Origin: Reticulitermes speratus
Lineage: Eukaryota > Arthropoda > Insecta > Blattodea > Rhinotermitidae
Length of the DNA stretch: 64,000 nt
Assembly (NCBI GenBank): GCA_021186555.1
Contig: JAJKFL010000013.1
Span: 36,360,743 to 36,424,742, forward strand
Reading direction: 5' to 3'
Positions 11,601 through 26,600 of the stretch are shown here, piece by piece; within the stretch, counting starts at the first letter, position 1; the number at the start of each line of letters is the position of its first letter. The position numbers and the translations under genes were made by a program. Under the pieces are notes generated by a model, which saw only the letters and a list, made by a program, of their open reading frames with translations, was not told where the DNA came from and made no database searches.

Positions 11601-14600
11601 GGGTGGTTCAATGCTGCACCAGCCATTGTCACGCATTTTGTAGCTTACAATCTGCTTTCTGGAAAGAGAAGTAGTAAAATATTTGTCTGCACTCATCCTA
11701 TCTGTTGAGTGCAATGTGGTGTAGGCACACACCTTGGAAAGTAATATGAGTTTATTTTGGGTGGTTTATTTTCAAAAATAGAAAGAATATTGCCAGGTTT
11801 GAAGTTCTCATGGCAATGAATATTAGGATGGACGTTTTCTACCTGCAACTTCTGTGTGGAAATGGAGGCTGCAGCTTTCTTTAAAAATGTTGGTACCTAA
11901 GAATTAAACTATGGAGCTTCACATCCCACAAGACTCTGATGTTAATGCCACCATAAGAATCTCACGGATAGCCATTTTCAAATCGTTTTGCTAAAAAGCC
12001 AAATTTTCTGGACTGAGTAAGTGTAAGGGGAGCACAGTAAATACCTGAAGGAAGAAGTACAGAGGGCTGATATTACAACATACTGCCACATCACCAACAA
12101 CGCAATTAGTATACATATGCAGCATGAATGAATTTGTAGATCTTGGTCCATGGTGACCATATTTCAACTAAGCCCAGACAGGTAATTCTGAAATATATTT
12201 GTCATGACACAGGATGGAGAGCCTGGAGGGGGTGAGACAATAGAACCCGAGCCACCTGACATCGTACAACCCCCTGCAGGTTTTGCAGACTCCCCTGAGG
12301 GACCCCGCCACAAAGCAGTCTCCAGTGGTCGCCTGTTCAAGAAGCTAGAAAAGCGATACAGGTCCGAGGAACGGGGATGCCATGGTGAAAGGCGACACCA
12401 CACCCGCTACCGCTGTGATGGTGCACGTGCCAAGTCAGAGGAAAGGGGCCGTGAAGATCGAATTAAGCCCAGGTACCATCCGATATTACAATGGTTACCA
12501 GTATTCTGTTAAGAGTTGAGTTGCAAGTTTCAGAATTTCATCTTACCTGGGTTACATGGGGCACTAGCAGAGTTAGTGGAGCAGACCTGGTGGACAGGTG
12601 ATCTGTAAGTGTATTGTGAGTTGTGATTGTAGATGTTATATTTTCTTTTTAATATCGTCAGGCCACTGGCACGGTCGACAGATGCAAGTATGGAGATGTT
12701 GCGAGCTGCAGACTCAAGCCCCAGCGTGATGGTTCATGACACCAGCTTGCCAGACCTGGCAGCAGTAGATGGTGAAGAAGAGGATACTGGTGTGTATGCA
12801 GAATCCTACAAGAATGCCACCTGGATCTACATTGGTGACTCTGAAGAGATGCATGTCTGGCAGAAACCAGAGACTAAAGGAGAAGAAAAAGGTAGGAATA
12901 CCTTTATTCTGAATCTACAATTAACATTTCTTGGTTCAAAAGCAATGCGTCAAACTTGTATTCAGAAGCACCTGGATGAAACTTGTTCCATGACTGAGAT
13001 GTTCTATAGTTTGATCCAGTACTTCAAGGCAGTTTCTGGGCGATATTTTAAAATAAGCTACAACTCATTCCATGCTTATCCTGCTCAGTTCGTCAATACA
13101 GCCACGGTATTACAAAGGTAAAATTTGGCCTTGTGCATGCCGTGAAGGCATATAGGATGAGTAGAATTATAGCTCCACTTTCTTAACTTTAGTACTGGGT
13201 GGAGGTGAATGGTTGGCTTCATGCCCTAGCTGCTTTATGCCTGGGTAAAGAGGTTATCATGCCCATTGAATAGGAAGTTGTGTGGACCTGAGAGAAATTC
13301 TGGGCATTCTGGGGAAGAGCAAAATTTCTTGGCCTGCCAGGAAACGAACCCCAGATTGCTCAGCACATAGTCTAGTCACTAAATTAACTGTGCTATCCCA
13401 TCTCCCATGCTTTGCAGTTTACTCCATATAGATAACAAAGCACTGTTAAATAAGAGGAGTACAGATTGTGAAAATCCCAAGTTAATTCTACAGAGTCATG
13501 ACAATGGTATATTACACTTAAGATCACTAGGTGTGTCCATTTTATTCAGCCTCTCTTATCCAAAAAAGAGCACACCGTTTCAGAAAGTGGAATTTCTCCA
13601 TCCGCATTAAAAGGATGGAGAGGTACCTTTTGAGTTGGGTTTTTTGGAAAGAGCTGTTCTCAAACAGAGGACAACTGATGTCACCTATGTACCTATATAT
13701 ATGCACCTATAATCTGTGTTTAGGTGGGAGGTAATGTAATATACATAGTAGAAATTATGGGACATAAAATTAAGTCGGGAGATTTCAAAATGAGTAGCAC
13801 CATGACAAATCAAACAACAATGAAACCTGCATTCCTTTATTAGTAAGCATTCTTGCCTTATAACTCACAAATTTAAAGCATGTTTTCTGTCTGTTTGTCA
13901 TCCTCTTCTCTGCTCGATGTTTTCTTCTCAAAAAGTGCTTCAATTTGTCATAATGCAATATTGTAGATCCCAAAGCTTCATTTTATTAGTACTCAGAACA
14001 TTAAAGACTCGGCCGCACGGTCATATGTCATTCAAATAGTACAATATTTAAAAAAATTTTAAATCACAAATTTTCTCTGTGTGAATAAATTGTGTACATT
14101 TATTCATATTTAACAGAGGATAAGAGTGGGGACTGGGGAGAGGATAATGACCCTCAAACTGGGAGTGCAAGAAGGGACTCTGCTGAATCAACGGGCTCAG
14201 AAAAGGACTTCCGGCGGAAGTATCAGGCCATCACTCATCGCATGGTTCACCGGAAATCCAGTGTCGAAATGTACAAGCGTCTGGCATCGAAGTCATTTGG
14301 TGAGTTACATGCATAGAATTCTCTGCATGGCCTGCTGCTGCTGCTATTGGCATGGCAACATGTCATGTTGCGTACCAGCTACATACACTTTAACCACACT
14401 TTAACACTTCCGTCAGTAACGACTTCTGCAATCTACACGCCCCAGAGATACGTCAGAAATGGTAACAAATAACATTGTTAAAATGGTTTGTTATGTGTGC
14501 ATTCTAATCCAAGCACATTTTACAAACATATACAGTGGACCCTCGAACCTCGAACACAATCCGTTCCAGGAGTCGGTTCGACTTTCAAGTTCTTCGACTT

Positions 14601-17600
14601 TCGAGTTAAAATGCCCCATAAGAAATAATGTAAATTGAATTAATCCGTTCCAGACCCCCAAAATTTACCCAATATAAAACATTTTAAGTGCCTATTTCAA
14701 AAGATCATATTGGTAAATAATGATAAAACAAGTACATTTAATTTCAATAATTGAATGTTTTTATTTATAATAGTACATACATAAAAAATATTGTATAATA
14801 ATTCGCCACATTAGCCGCTTTAATGGCTTTCTTGTTCTTCAGTATGGTCGATATGGTCGACTTAGCCATGCCATATTGAGCAGCCAGGTCCGATAAACGT
14901 GTACCACTTTCCCACTTAGTGATAACTTCCTTTTTCATTTCTATCGTAGAAATTACGATTTTTCTCTTAGGCTTTTCACCTCTAGTAACTTTCTTTGGCG
15001 CCATTATGAATGGGCATTATTAAAGATAATATAAAAATAACCCAAAGAAATAAATAAAACGCTTAAAAAACAGACTGAATTTGCGAGATGCTCACTGAAC
15101 CAGTCACGGGAGAACTGACCGAGCAACTGCGCATGCGACCAAGCAGAGAGAGAAGGCGACCACGTGACGACCACGTAATTCTTTGTTCGACTTTCGAGTT
15201 TTTGTTCGAGTTTCAAACCCGGATTTTCCTCGAATTTTTTGTTCGAGTTTCAAGTTGTTCGAACTTCAAACCGTTCGAAGTGCGAGGGCCCACCGTACTT
15301 GCATGTGTATTCTGTTCAAGCCATTTATAAGCTACTTTGCTTCCTAAAGGAAAGGGGGGAAAAAACAGGATTTTGGGATTACCATGCTCTTTTGTGTGTA
15401 TGTCTGTGTGTGTATGTGTATACCTTTAAACCAGCTGACTATTTTTATGAAACTTGGTATACATATTGCATGTTTATAGCGCATCCCAATGCTGTACTCC
15501 TTTAATTTCATAGTCATTAGTAACAGTATGGTTGACACACAGATTTGTGAAGCAAGAACTACACAAGCGACACGTACATGTACTGCTAGGTCCTGAAATG
15601 CTGTTGTGTGGCAACAGACTTTGGGAAAGATGCAATATTTTTAAGGGATTCTGTAGAAATGAAAATAAGAGGGTTGCAGGTGTGCCAAAATTTTCTTTAG
15701 CTATTGGTTTAATGTTAATCACTGATGAACCATTGCAGCTAACCATGTGAGACACACCTACATATTCCATTTGAAATTTTTTAAGTCAACAATTAAAAAC
15801 ATTGCAACAATACAATACAAAGTCTGTCTATGTGTACTAAGTCCTTCGCAGCAATAAAAGAACAGCACCAGCAGTAATACAGACAAGTACGGTATGAACG
15901 GAATTGTATGCAGCAGGAAACTTAACTTCGTGATTCTGCTCAGAACTGCTTGTTATGCCATGCAAGCTAACTATTCATCAATATATATCATGATAAGGAT
16001 AAATAGGTGTGGTTTTGTTACTGTGTACTGCTGTCTGAACAGATATGTTCATATAATTATAAATTTTCTGTCTGTCGGTGTGTGCCACATTCACTGAATT
16101 CCGTATGATGGTTATGCAAACAAATTTGCATAACTGAAACTGAGAAAAATGAAAGCCAGTGAAGGACATACAAAAATCATTATCACTTTTTCTCAAATTT
16201 TCAGCTGAATCTGACATGACCCAGCTTTCCAAGATCCTGTGTTAAATGATTTGTCAAATATAATGCGAACAGAAATGTTCATATATGGGGATATATTCCG
16301 TGTAGGGTCCTCAGGAACTCATGGGGTAAGCCCCACTTTCCGTACAGGTATTATGTTTGGTGTTGGAATGACTGAGATTGAAAAACTAGTAAATATGATG
16401 AGATTCGAACCCTTACAGAGACAAGAACCCAGATTGAAGCCTGTTAAGATGACCAGAGGGTTTGTTAAAAAGTAATGTGGATCTTAGGGATATAGGTTAT
16501 GAGGATGCGAGGTGGCTGTAACTGGCTCAGGATCGTGTCCAATCGTGGGTTTTGGTATTGGAGATGTTAAGACGTCTTACCACCAGAATTGTTATTTTAG
16601 CTAACCTACGAATAGTCAATATAGTGTCACGGAAATACTCGTTTCCGGCTGCGGTCATGCGTGTTAAGACGCCATAAATGAAAACCAAGTAACGGATCGC
16701 ATTCAATTTAAAGTCATAATTTTCATGTGAACTAGCGATTTAAACAAGCTGCCCATAATACGTACGTAAGACGTTTCTTACATTTTTATTTCCTGTGTAC
16801 ATGATGAAGCTGGAAGAACTACATATGAATGTTTTCGGAAAAACGGCATAATTATTCTGAGAGGTGGGGTTTGTGTCGTGGGCGTCACTGTGTTCAGCGT
16901 GCGAGAGATTCTTGGCTTAGTTACAGCATTACGTCAGAGCAAAATAAATATAAAAATAGCTTCGCAGGAATACTGAACAAGGTTGCCGCCATCCCCCCCC
17001 CCCCCAACACAGAACTTCATACTGCAGTGGGAAAGAGATAGGCAGTCGGACGTCGAACCTCGGGCCGTGAGCTAGGAGACTGGCTGTGGACGCTGTAGGT
17101 CATTCCTTCTGTGTCACAAGCCAGCAGTATGGTTTGTGGTATGTACCAACTTTCTATCTCTAACATTTCAAATACGCATCATTAACAGAATGCTTTCGTT
17201 TTGTGCAGTGGTATGACTCACCGAAGCGACTAAAATACTAACACCATTCGTCTGCATTGCCTGCCATTCAAAGTAGTTAACATAAAACGAAAGTACTGCA
17301 TGAAAAATTCTCTCATGTCTCACAAGAGAATTCTGTAATTTTGTCTTAAAAATTTTAAACATTCCTTGATATCATAGTTTATGAACGCAGAGAATTTTCA
17401 TCTTTTTTATATATAAAATTTTAGTTACGTTTGTTGTTTCAGTACCGATTACAACTACTAATATTAGCTACAGTAAGATTGTAAATTACCTCGCACTAAA
17501 TTGCGAAGAACTTATCTTGCACAGATCCTTCAGTCTCAGCAGTGTGTGTCATGCTCGCTTTTGCCAAGCTGCATGCACTTGGGCAAGTAACAAGTTACTG

Positions 17601-20600
17601 ATGACGCAAGTGTTTGCCTCTGTCAGCAGATACACATTTCCGTGGGTCCCTGCGACAGGCACTCGAGGACATACTGAAACTGATGCTGCATGTGTGGTGT
17701 AAGGGGGCTGTGGCTGTTAAGGTAGTCTCTGCCAAACCCAGTGGTAAGCCAGTCATTAACTATGATCCACAATGCCAAGATTATCTCTGCCATTCACTTG
17801 GCAGTTTTAATAAAATTATGCGGCCTATGTACACCAAAAGGAAATCATATTTTCTTCGCAGATTACGTGAAATGCATATTGATATATTTAATTGTAGGTA
17901 TCGATACAAATATTATAAGCCCAATTCTTAAAATTATTTGTATGGTGTACAGTTTAATATAAATTATATTTTATATTGTTTTATACGAACTAGCACTTTG
18001 TTATATTGCATTCAGTAGTAGGTTACTATGTTTGGTGTCCGGTAACCAGTCGCTTCTGTGCTGTTAAGAACATTAGCGTCATGACTACATAAAATGGCGG
18101 CTCCTACAACAAATTGTTTGTCTCGTGGACAGTTTATGGAAAAGAAATGTCTGAGGTACTCAAGATAGGTATGGCGCCTTACGCCACTATAAATAAAATG
18201 TTTCAAAAGTCGTTCCGGAACTAAGCAGGCGGCCTTCATCGGCGCGTACCGCCATTTTCAGCGGCGGGAAAGAAAATAATATTTTTATTCGAAAATATAA
18301 ATTTTGTTTCAAGTTTGTAACAGTCATCATCATCACGTCTGTCCCTTGGAAACGATAAAGCTTCTTCTGACTGCTGCCATATTTTTGAGGAAAGATATTA
18401 AGTTACACTTGGCCAGTTTTCAGTGTTGTGACGTCACAGACCACGTAATAGTTGGCAACGTATTGTGGGTTGGTGATTCTCCCTGGCACATTGAAAAACT
18501 GAAGGCAGAAATTAGAGCTGCTGTGGCAAAGTGGCACTAAAGAACCGCTAACTGCAGTCGAGTAGATTGCATGCAATGTAAGAGATCACATACTGAGAGT
18601 TGGCTGAAGTGAATAAAATCCTGCGTGCTTTTTTAGTGCTGTAACATCAGAGTCAGTGCTGTAAGTGCAGAACGGCAATAAATAGAGGCATATAGATCTA
18701 CCGAGTCCTTTTCTCATTATCTCACTCTTAGAAGGATAATGGCGCTCAGGAGCTGTCTTTTGTCTGTTGTTTAAACTCTTTGTAATTTGCTCTTTATATG
18801 GCGACTGTCTGACAGCTTCGTTGGTTGTGTAGACCCGTCACACTCTATGCTAGACATTCCGTGGGGGGGGGGGGGGGGGCATATTTCCTATTGAGAAGTG
18901 TTTTCAGGAAATTCTTACGCGTTTGTGTGTGCTTGCGAGCTCCCGATTGATCGTGATATCTTGTTCAAATATATTCTTAGACTTTATCGTCGTAACATTT
19001 AGGCCTATTTCAATTGAAGCTCACATTCAGCATTAATTCTCACACAACGGAAAGTTCTATGAAAGCTATTCTACGTCACTTTTTTTTACCTTATTTTACT
19101 TCCATCTTTGTATTTAATTAACATTCCTTACGATCACCGCAGCGTCGAGTGGTAATCCTTTACGGACGTTCTGGGACAACGTATCGGTCCCATCTTCAAG
19201 GGTCAAGAAGTCACGTGATACACCTATTGGAAGTTTTATGTAACTATTACTTTCACATTGTTGATATTGTGTTCGGTCTGGCAGTAAATGTTGAGAAAAC
19301 TAAGTATATGTTCATGTCTCGTAAACAGAATGCAGGACAGTATCACAACATAAAGATGGGTAATAAATAAATCCTTTCAAAGTGTAGAAAAATTGAATAA
19401 AGTCCCCGCTATACAGCGCCACCGTCGCGAGCGTGCTGCGCCGGCTCGCTGGCGCACTATTTAAAAAGTTCGGTTTCTTCTTGGACTGACTACGTATTTG
19501 CAACAAAATCTAACAAATCAAAATTGCGTTCACGAAGAAATTAAGAGCCTGCTACCATGCGGTCCAGAATCTTTGGTCTTTCCCTTTGCTATCTAAGAAT
19601 ATGAAGATGTAAATGTACGGAACCATAACTTTGCCTGTTGTTTTCTGTGAGTGTGAAACTTTATCAAATTGGGGAAAGAACATAGGATGAGGGGGTTCAA
19701 GAATAGGGAGCTGAGAGAGATATTTGGGAGAGGTAATAGGGGACTGGAGGAAGTTACATAATGCAGAACTTCATGATTGTACTCCGCATTAAATATTATT
19801 TGGGTGATCGAAGAGAAAGAGTTGGGCAGAGCATGTGGCACGTATAGGAAAAAAAAAGAAATTCATGATAGGTTTTGTTCAGAAAACCTAAAAGAAAGAG
19901 AATGCTAGGACGACCTAGGCCTAGATGGGATGATAATGTTAAATTAAAGTTACGGATGGAGGACGGACTGGATGAATGTGGCTCAGGATACGGATCAGTG
20001 GTGGAGGAGGTCTTCACTCTTCACGGTCAAGCAGGGAGTGATAGGCTGTCCCGAAACGTCGGTAACAACTACCAACCTACGCTGCGTAAAATCCGGAAGA
20101 GTCACGACCTCACGTTTCCCGCAGTGGAAGCCTGAAATCTCGTAAGAGGGAGGTTGTTGTGAACGCGGTAATGGGCCTTCGGGTTCCATTAAATGCTGGG
20201 AATTTGTTGACTAGGTGATCTTCTCAAGGATTTAGTTTGTTAGTTGGTTGGTTGTTCGGTCGGTCGGTCAGTCAGTCAGTCAGTCAGTTAGTCAATCAGT
20301 CATTCAGACAGTCAGCTATTTAGTCATTCAGTCAGCCAGTTATTTTCACGTTATGTTATTGTTACAAAGTTCATTAATAAGCTTCATTAAATTATAAATA
20401 TATTTTATTTAAGTTTTCATTCTTGTTCGCTAAATTTCTGTTTTAATTTATCTTGGAACTAAATATCCTCCTTGATAAACACAACTAGAACACTCTGTAG
20501 AGGTATGGATCTCTCGCGGGATGTATGGTAACTTCAAGTGTTCACAGAAGGACTTCTACAATGGTATAATTAATGGTTCATTTAACTCGTTAGTAGTTCG

Positions 20601-23600
20601 GATTACATAAGGCCAAACGATGGATGATCAGTGAGCAATGAATTGGAATGGAGATGGAAGGAAGTGGTTGAGGAATTATTCTGGAATTTCACTAGACTGA
20701 CTGAAGAATATCACGAAAATCTGCACTCAGGATAGCCTGTTTCCGAGTCAAGGTTTGAACCAGAACCTCCCTGCTACGAAGGCAGTGTGCGCAACCTAAT
20801 GCTGCAAGAGTCATCTTATAAAATGTAACGTTAATACGTTTATCTTTCTTAAACACGAGCAGTGAATAATTGTGCATAAGACAAAGCAAATAAACAACTA
20901 AATAAACGTAAAATATTAATATTGTACAATAATTTAAAATCAGTAAGTCGTAACTACGAACAGGGATATATCTCGTGCAGGCTAGCTGGAGGAGGTCTTG
21001 GGAAGCTGGGAGGGTCATGTGGCGCGCATGGGAGAGAATAGAAATGCACACAGGATTTTGGTTGGGAAACCTGAAGGAATGAGACTGCCAGGAAAACCTA
21101 GGTGTATCTTATGGGAGTGTAATATTAAAATAAGTCTTCATGAAATAGGATGGGAGATTATGGGGTGGAGTCCTCTAGCTCAGGATAGGGACCACTGGCA
21201 AGCTGTTGGGAACACGGTTGCATATAAAAGGGTAAAATTCACCCCATAACTTGCCATGAAGGCACAGAAGGGTAGTAGAGGTATAGCTCTACTCTTTCTT
21301 TAACCTCGGTGCTAGATGGGGTGGGTGGTTAACGCCACGCCCCGGCCGCTTTACCCCCGGGAAAGAGACCCGGTACTTATTTTATAGGAGGCTGGATGGG
21401 CCCCAGGGCCGGTCTGGACAGGTGCGAAAAATCTCTTCCCCCTCCGGGATTTTATCCCCGGATCTTCCAGCGCGTAGCGAGTCGCTATACCGACTGTGCT
21501 AACCCGGCCCACCACGGTTGCATGAATGAGGGGCATTTCTTGACTACCAGAGGACCTATTAGCTTTCCAAGAAAGATTCTGCTCCATGGAGTTAGTTGCT
21601 TAATGGCGTTGTGGATTGCAAGTCCCTGGTGTTACAGAATGCGACAAGACAGTGGTGGTGAGACGGCAGTCGGGAGAGTTTGGGTTTCGGATACATGGTT
21701 CTCGGCCTGTGGTTGTGTCGGCTATTGAACCTGACACTCCCGCTGAGACGTCTGGGCTTGAGGTCGGAGACATAATCATCAGCGTCAACAACGTGAACGT
21801 CTTAGATGCGTCCCACTCTGAGGTCGTCAAGATTGCACATGCAGGTATGGCTGAACACGTTCACACCTCTGCTTGGTGCGTTGGAATGGTAACAAAGTTG
21901 TACATGCTGTCACAAAGTTAAATTCGCAGTGCTTGCATAGTCTGTACATGTTAGATCGTTGACTCTGCCATGAATTCAACTTTGTGTGACCCAGGTGCGC
22001 ACCCAGAAAGTTTTATTGGTGGAGGGGGCTGACCCTGAGTGTATATATAATTTATGTTTGATTTTAAAAATTATTATATAAGAATCATGTAAGTATAACT
22101 GTAACATAACAATGTTTGCAACTGCATTTATATACATACAAATATAACTACGTGTTCCATGACTCACTCACCTAATTCAAATCACAAGGTGTAATCTTGT
22201 TTTTTTTTTTAATTTCAACTAAAGTATCCTAAGTATTTTATTTTTCAAAATTCTAATGTACTAATCATCAAGCCTATTTCAGTGGCTGATTTTGGCTGAA
22301 GGGTAAATCGCGTAAAATATTTGATATCATCGTGTCTACAAAATCGGTTTTTTTAATTTCGATTTGTGGGGGGCTGCAGCCTGACAGCCCCTCTTGGGTG
22401 CGCCTCTGGTGTGACCTGTTCACAGCCAGTCTCTTTTCTGACTGAGGTTCCTAGACTGACAGGTCACAGAAAGACCTGGGAATGATCCATAGCTAATATG
22501 ACAAATTTATTCGCTTGAAACAAAGAAAAGAAAGATAATTTTCTGAGATGTGACACCATGTAGTTTGATAAACAGGTAACACTCTTTCAGAGGAAACTGC
22601 TGCCTCCTGAAGGCCCTATTCTGGAGACAGCAGGTTCCTCTGAAACATTAATACCATCTACCATCACCAAACGGCGTCCCATCCCAGACAACTACTGTAA
22701 TACTCATGAGTGCGAGTTGCCATAACTGTGGTTACTGCTTCACTATTTCTGGGTCAGAGTCCCTTGAACCTGAGTCCCCCGCCAAGGAGCAGGTTCGTTC
22801 AGAATTGGAAAATCCTTATAATTTCATGCAGCTTAAGTTTTGAAGAATACTGTCTCCTGGAATGTGATGCAGTGTGGCCTCATAGAAATTTTATAAAAGT
22901 CAGAGAAGCGTTCTCCCAATCTTCAGGTTAGAACTCACTCCTTTGTCATGAAGATGGAGGCAACAGGTTCATCCGAAGTGTCGGGCATACCCCAGAAGAC
23001 AGTGTTGTTCACAGTCACTGCTGTGAGAACTTAAAATCTTACATATCTTAAGTTATGGTTGTTGATCATACTTATCAATTTTTAATGTTTATTAAGATTA
23101 AGATGCTGTAATTTTATTGATTAAATATTTTACTCTTTCTGCATGCAAATAATTCGCACGCATAAAACTGGTATACAGTAAATACTGTACATGTTATACT
23201 GGAACAAAATTTTCATTGTTACAAGATTTATTGAAAATGATTTTATCTTCAGTATGTACTACATGTGTACCCCCATAAATGTCAGTTACTGTAAAGCCAT
23301 GTGACGGTGTCAGCAGGGTCAGACACCCTGGAGCTGGAAGTCGCTCGGACATGCAACGTGTTAACGCCTGTGGTGAGAGAGCCTGGTGCTGGCAGTCCGC
23401 TGTACTCAGGGTACCTGTGGAAACTGGGTGGACTGAGCAATGGGGCCAAGTGGGTCCAGCGATGGTTCTGCCTCAAGAGAGACAACTGTCTCTACTACTA
23501 CAAGAATGATATAGTACGTGGAAACGTTCCAAAATTTGACACAAACCCTTTCCTTTTTTTATTATTATTTACTAATTTGGTGTTAATCCGGGATTAATTA

Positions 23601-26600
23601 TAGTGTAAATAATCATCACGTAGTGACAGTTGTTTTGGAAGAAGGAAGCCTGGAGATGGGGACAAAACCTGTCCCCAAAACATAGTGCTTTACATTTCAA
23701 TACTTATAATGGAAAAAGTCCAAAATGTCTATCAGTTAAAATGTCATACACCATTGTCAGAACTCTGTAGAACTCCTCAGCATGGTTGAATGAAATTTGG
23801 AATTTTTGATACACAAAACATTTCCAAGTTAATGCAATTTTAGTCAGTATTGTCCCAATATAAGGAGCCGAGATAGCTCAGTTGGTAGAGTAACTAGTCC
23901 ACAAACTGGGCAAAGGTGGATTCATGGTACAATTCCTAACATGGGCAAGAGAATTTTCTCCTCTCCAAAGTGTCCAGACTGGCTCAGGAACCAACCCAGC
24001 TTCCTATGCAGTGGGTAGTAGGTGGGGGGGTTCCTTTACCAGAGGTAAGGCAGCTGGGGCATGAAACTGAGGACTCATTTCCATCTAGTGTCGAGTTTAA
24101 AACTGCATGGAGCCATACCTCCACACTTTTACATACCTTCATGACAGTAGCTATTAATCACAGTCATAAATTTACATTGCTGTTTCATGAAAATCTCAAA
24201 TGGAACTATATCATTCTTCCCAAGAAACACCTTGTCGTTGATTGCATGTCAGATATTTATTTGAGCAAAAGGTGTTTTGAATATAAGTTTTGCAAAAGAA
24301 ACTGAAACATGCATTTTATTCCTTGCTGTAATTTTCTCTAAATATTAGAGTTTTTGAGATAATTAAACACAATCTAATGAATGACCCAAGGTTGTTATGC
24401 TGTGCATAAATTTCCAAACTTGTTTATTTTAACTTTAAAGGGTTTGATGATGATGGTGTGTGGTCATAGTGGTGACTGAAATTTTGGACTTTTTCCATTG
24501 TCTCAGGCCAAATTCCCAACAGTCCCACCAGAGTAGGTTCTCCCCTCTTCCCCACTCCATCTGAAGATGGAGTCAGATCCAGGCCTCAAAACAGTGTGGA
24601 TATTTTTAACATGAGAAGATGGACAAGATACAAAATTTCAGTCATCACTTTCTTCAGTTTACTTAACAATATATAAATAAAAATAATCATGAATATTCAG
24701 CATGGTAGTAGTCATAATCGTATACCTTTACAACAGCAAGTTTGAATGTCAAGGTAATTGATGTACACAAAATGAGAGAGCATGTACCTGAAAAGTACAT
24801 GTATCCTGAATTGAACACACTTTTTCCACTCCTTATATTTGCTTTTCATAAACTTGTCAAAATGGAGCTACAAACTATCAGGCGAACCTTTGAGAGGCTT
24901 GTAAAGCACAGTTTAGTAATTATCACAGTAAAGTGCTGTGATCATACTTAGCATGAAGTTTGATAATTCCAGTGTATTTTTATTGCCAGATTACACAAAT
25001 TTTATTGAAAATGTTCTGTCAACCAACATTTCTTTTGTAAACCTCCTCTAGCTATTTCTTTGAAAACTACAAAAATTTCTAACATCTTATAATAATTTTC
25101 CTTGGAAAATTTGAAGTTTTTGGCCAACATAATGCCAAATGTCACTCAGCCATTGTTGAGGAAATGATCATGTTATGCACTAATTGGTCAATAAACCAGA
25201 ATAACATAACAGGAAAATGTCTTATGGTTTGTTTTATGTTCAGTTTTGATCCTTCCCCTTTCAAATGCTATATGACACAAAATGTACAATCTCAGATTGA
25301 AAAACAGCACATTCAGATTTATTCAAATCACCTGCTTTGCTTTGAAGGACAGAAGAAGTTGTTGTACAGTTGTTATTAGACTAGAATAGATTGCTTTATG
25401 ACTGTAGGAAAGTCAGCCTCTTGGAGCTGTGATGCTGATGAACTACAGCGTTTCTCGCACACCCGACAGTGGACGGCTGTATAGCTTCATTCTGGATAAA
25501 ACTGGTGCTACAGGACTCCATCTAGCTGCAGACGATGAGGAGTCAGCTATGCGGTGGCTTGCAGTAATTAGCCATTCCATAGAACGAAATGCTCAGGTAA
25601 GACAAGCAACTGACACTTCGTGGTCTTTTTTGAATTCATACTTTCATTTTTGGGAGACAATACTACTGAAATACATTATCACAACACAGCAAATAACGGT
25701 GTACATCTTCACTACTGCCATAACCCCAGATCTTACAAGATCATTGAAAGATGCAAACTCGCAAGGAATGAGGACTACCCAGTCTTGTTATCTGTCTAAA
25801 AGACTTAAATAAATTTGCAAAAAAAAGTCATGCCTGGGCTTGATGTGTCGTGTTTTCAGGCGGACCATTGGCTGGACATCAGCAACAGGAACTTGAAACT
25901 GGCAGCCAGTGCTGTCCAACAGCCAGATTGTTTCGGGTACCTCATGAAGTTAGGCCACAGGTGGAAGGCATGGAAACGGCGGTACTGTGTGCTCAAGGAC
26001 GCGTGTTTGTACTTCTATCAGGACAGCAGCTCAGATGGAGCTCTTGGTACATGTTATTCACTTCTGGGTGTAGCTCAGTCAGTTAAGGGACGAGTTATGG
26101 TACGAATGGGTCGGGATCATTTCCTGCACACATCCCAGCTATACACAGTGTGCCCATTAAATAATGAGACTGCATTTATTGCGAAAAAACGAATGAATGT
26201 ATTTAGAAATTTTTATTACAAACTTTCAATATAAACGCTTCCCAACTCCACACAACGCTGAGATCGTTTATACAGGTCCTTGAAGTCGCGCTGGAAGTCC
26301 TGTAATGAAACCCCTTTCAGTTGCTCGGTCGCACCGCGATGGATGTCGCTAATGTCGCTGAAACGCTCCCGTTTTAGGGCAGTTTCATCCTTGGGGAAGA
26401 GAAAAAACCTGCCGGTACCAAATCTGGCGAGTAGGGGGAATGCTGGCTCACACAGATCGATTTGGAATCAAGAACCTGCTTCACAGTGCAGCACTAACCT
26501 CGAACAAATCTTTCTTTTCTACAAATCTCTTTCCAAACTTTGCCTGGCCGCTTCCTTGTCAACTCCAAGACGTTCAGCAAGTAGCTTGGTGGATATTTGC

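Noticed and set aside
16375-16470. tRNA-like segment on minus (gattcgaaccc)
   Set aside because: Only a B-box-like string is clear; no fold, no SINE body, no flanking duplication.
17614-17931. 105-residue plus-strand frame in the long intron
   Set aside because: No domain recognised, not needed by exon phase, low-complexity end; could not support it as an exon or gene.
18304-18540. 78-residue plus-strand frame near the CpG-richer stretch
   Set aside because: No family features and no splice sites in phase with neighbouring exons.
23868-23940. possible tRNA gene
   Set aside because: A box is good but the B box is degraded and SINE body follows directly.
24742-24951. plus-strand frame in the PH1 intron
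   Set aside because: No features; the PH domain is complete across exons 10 and 11 without it.
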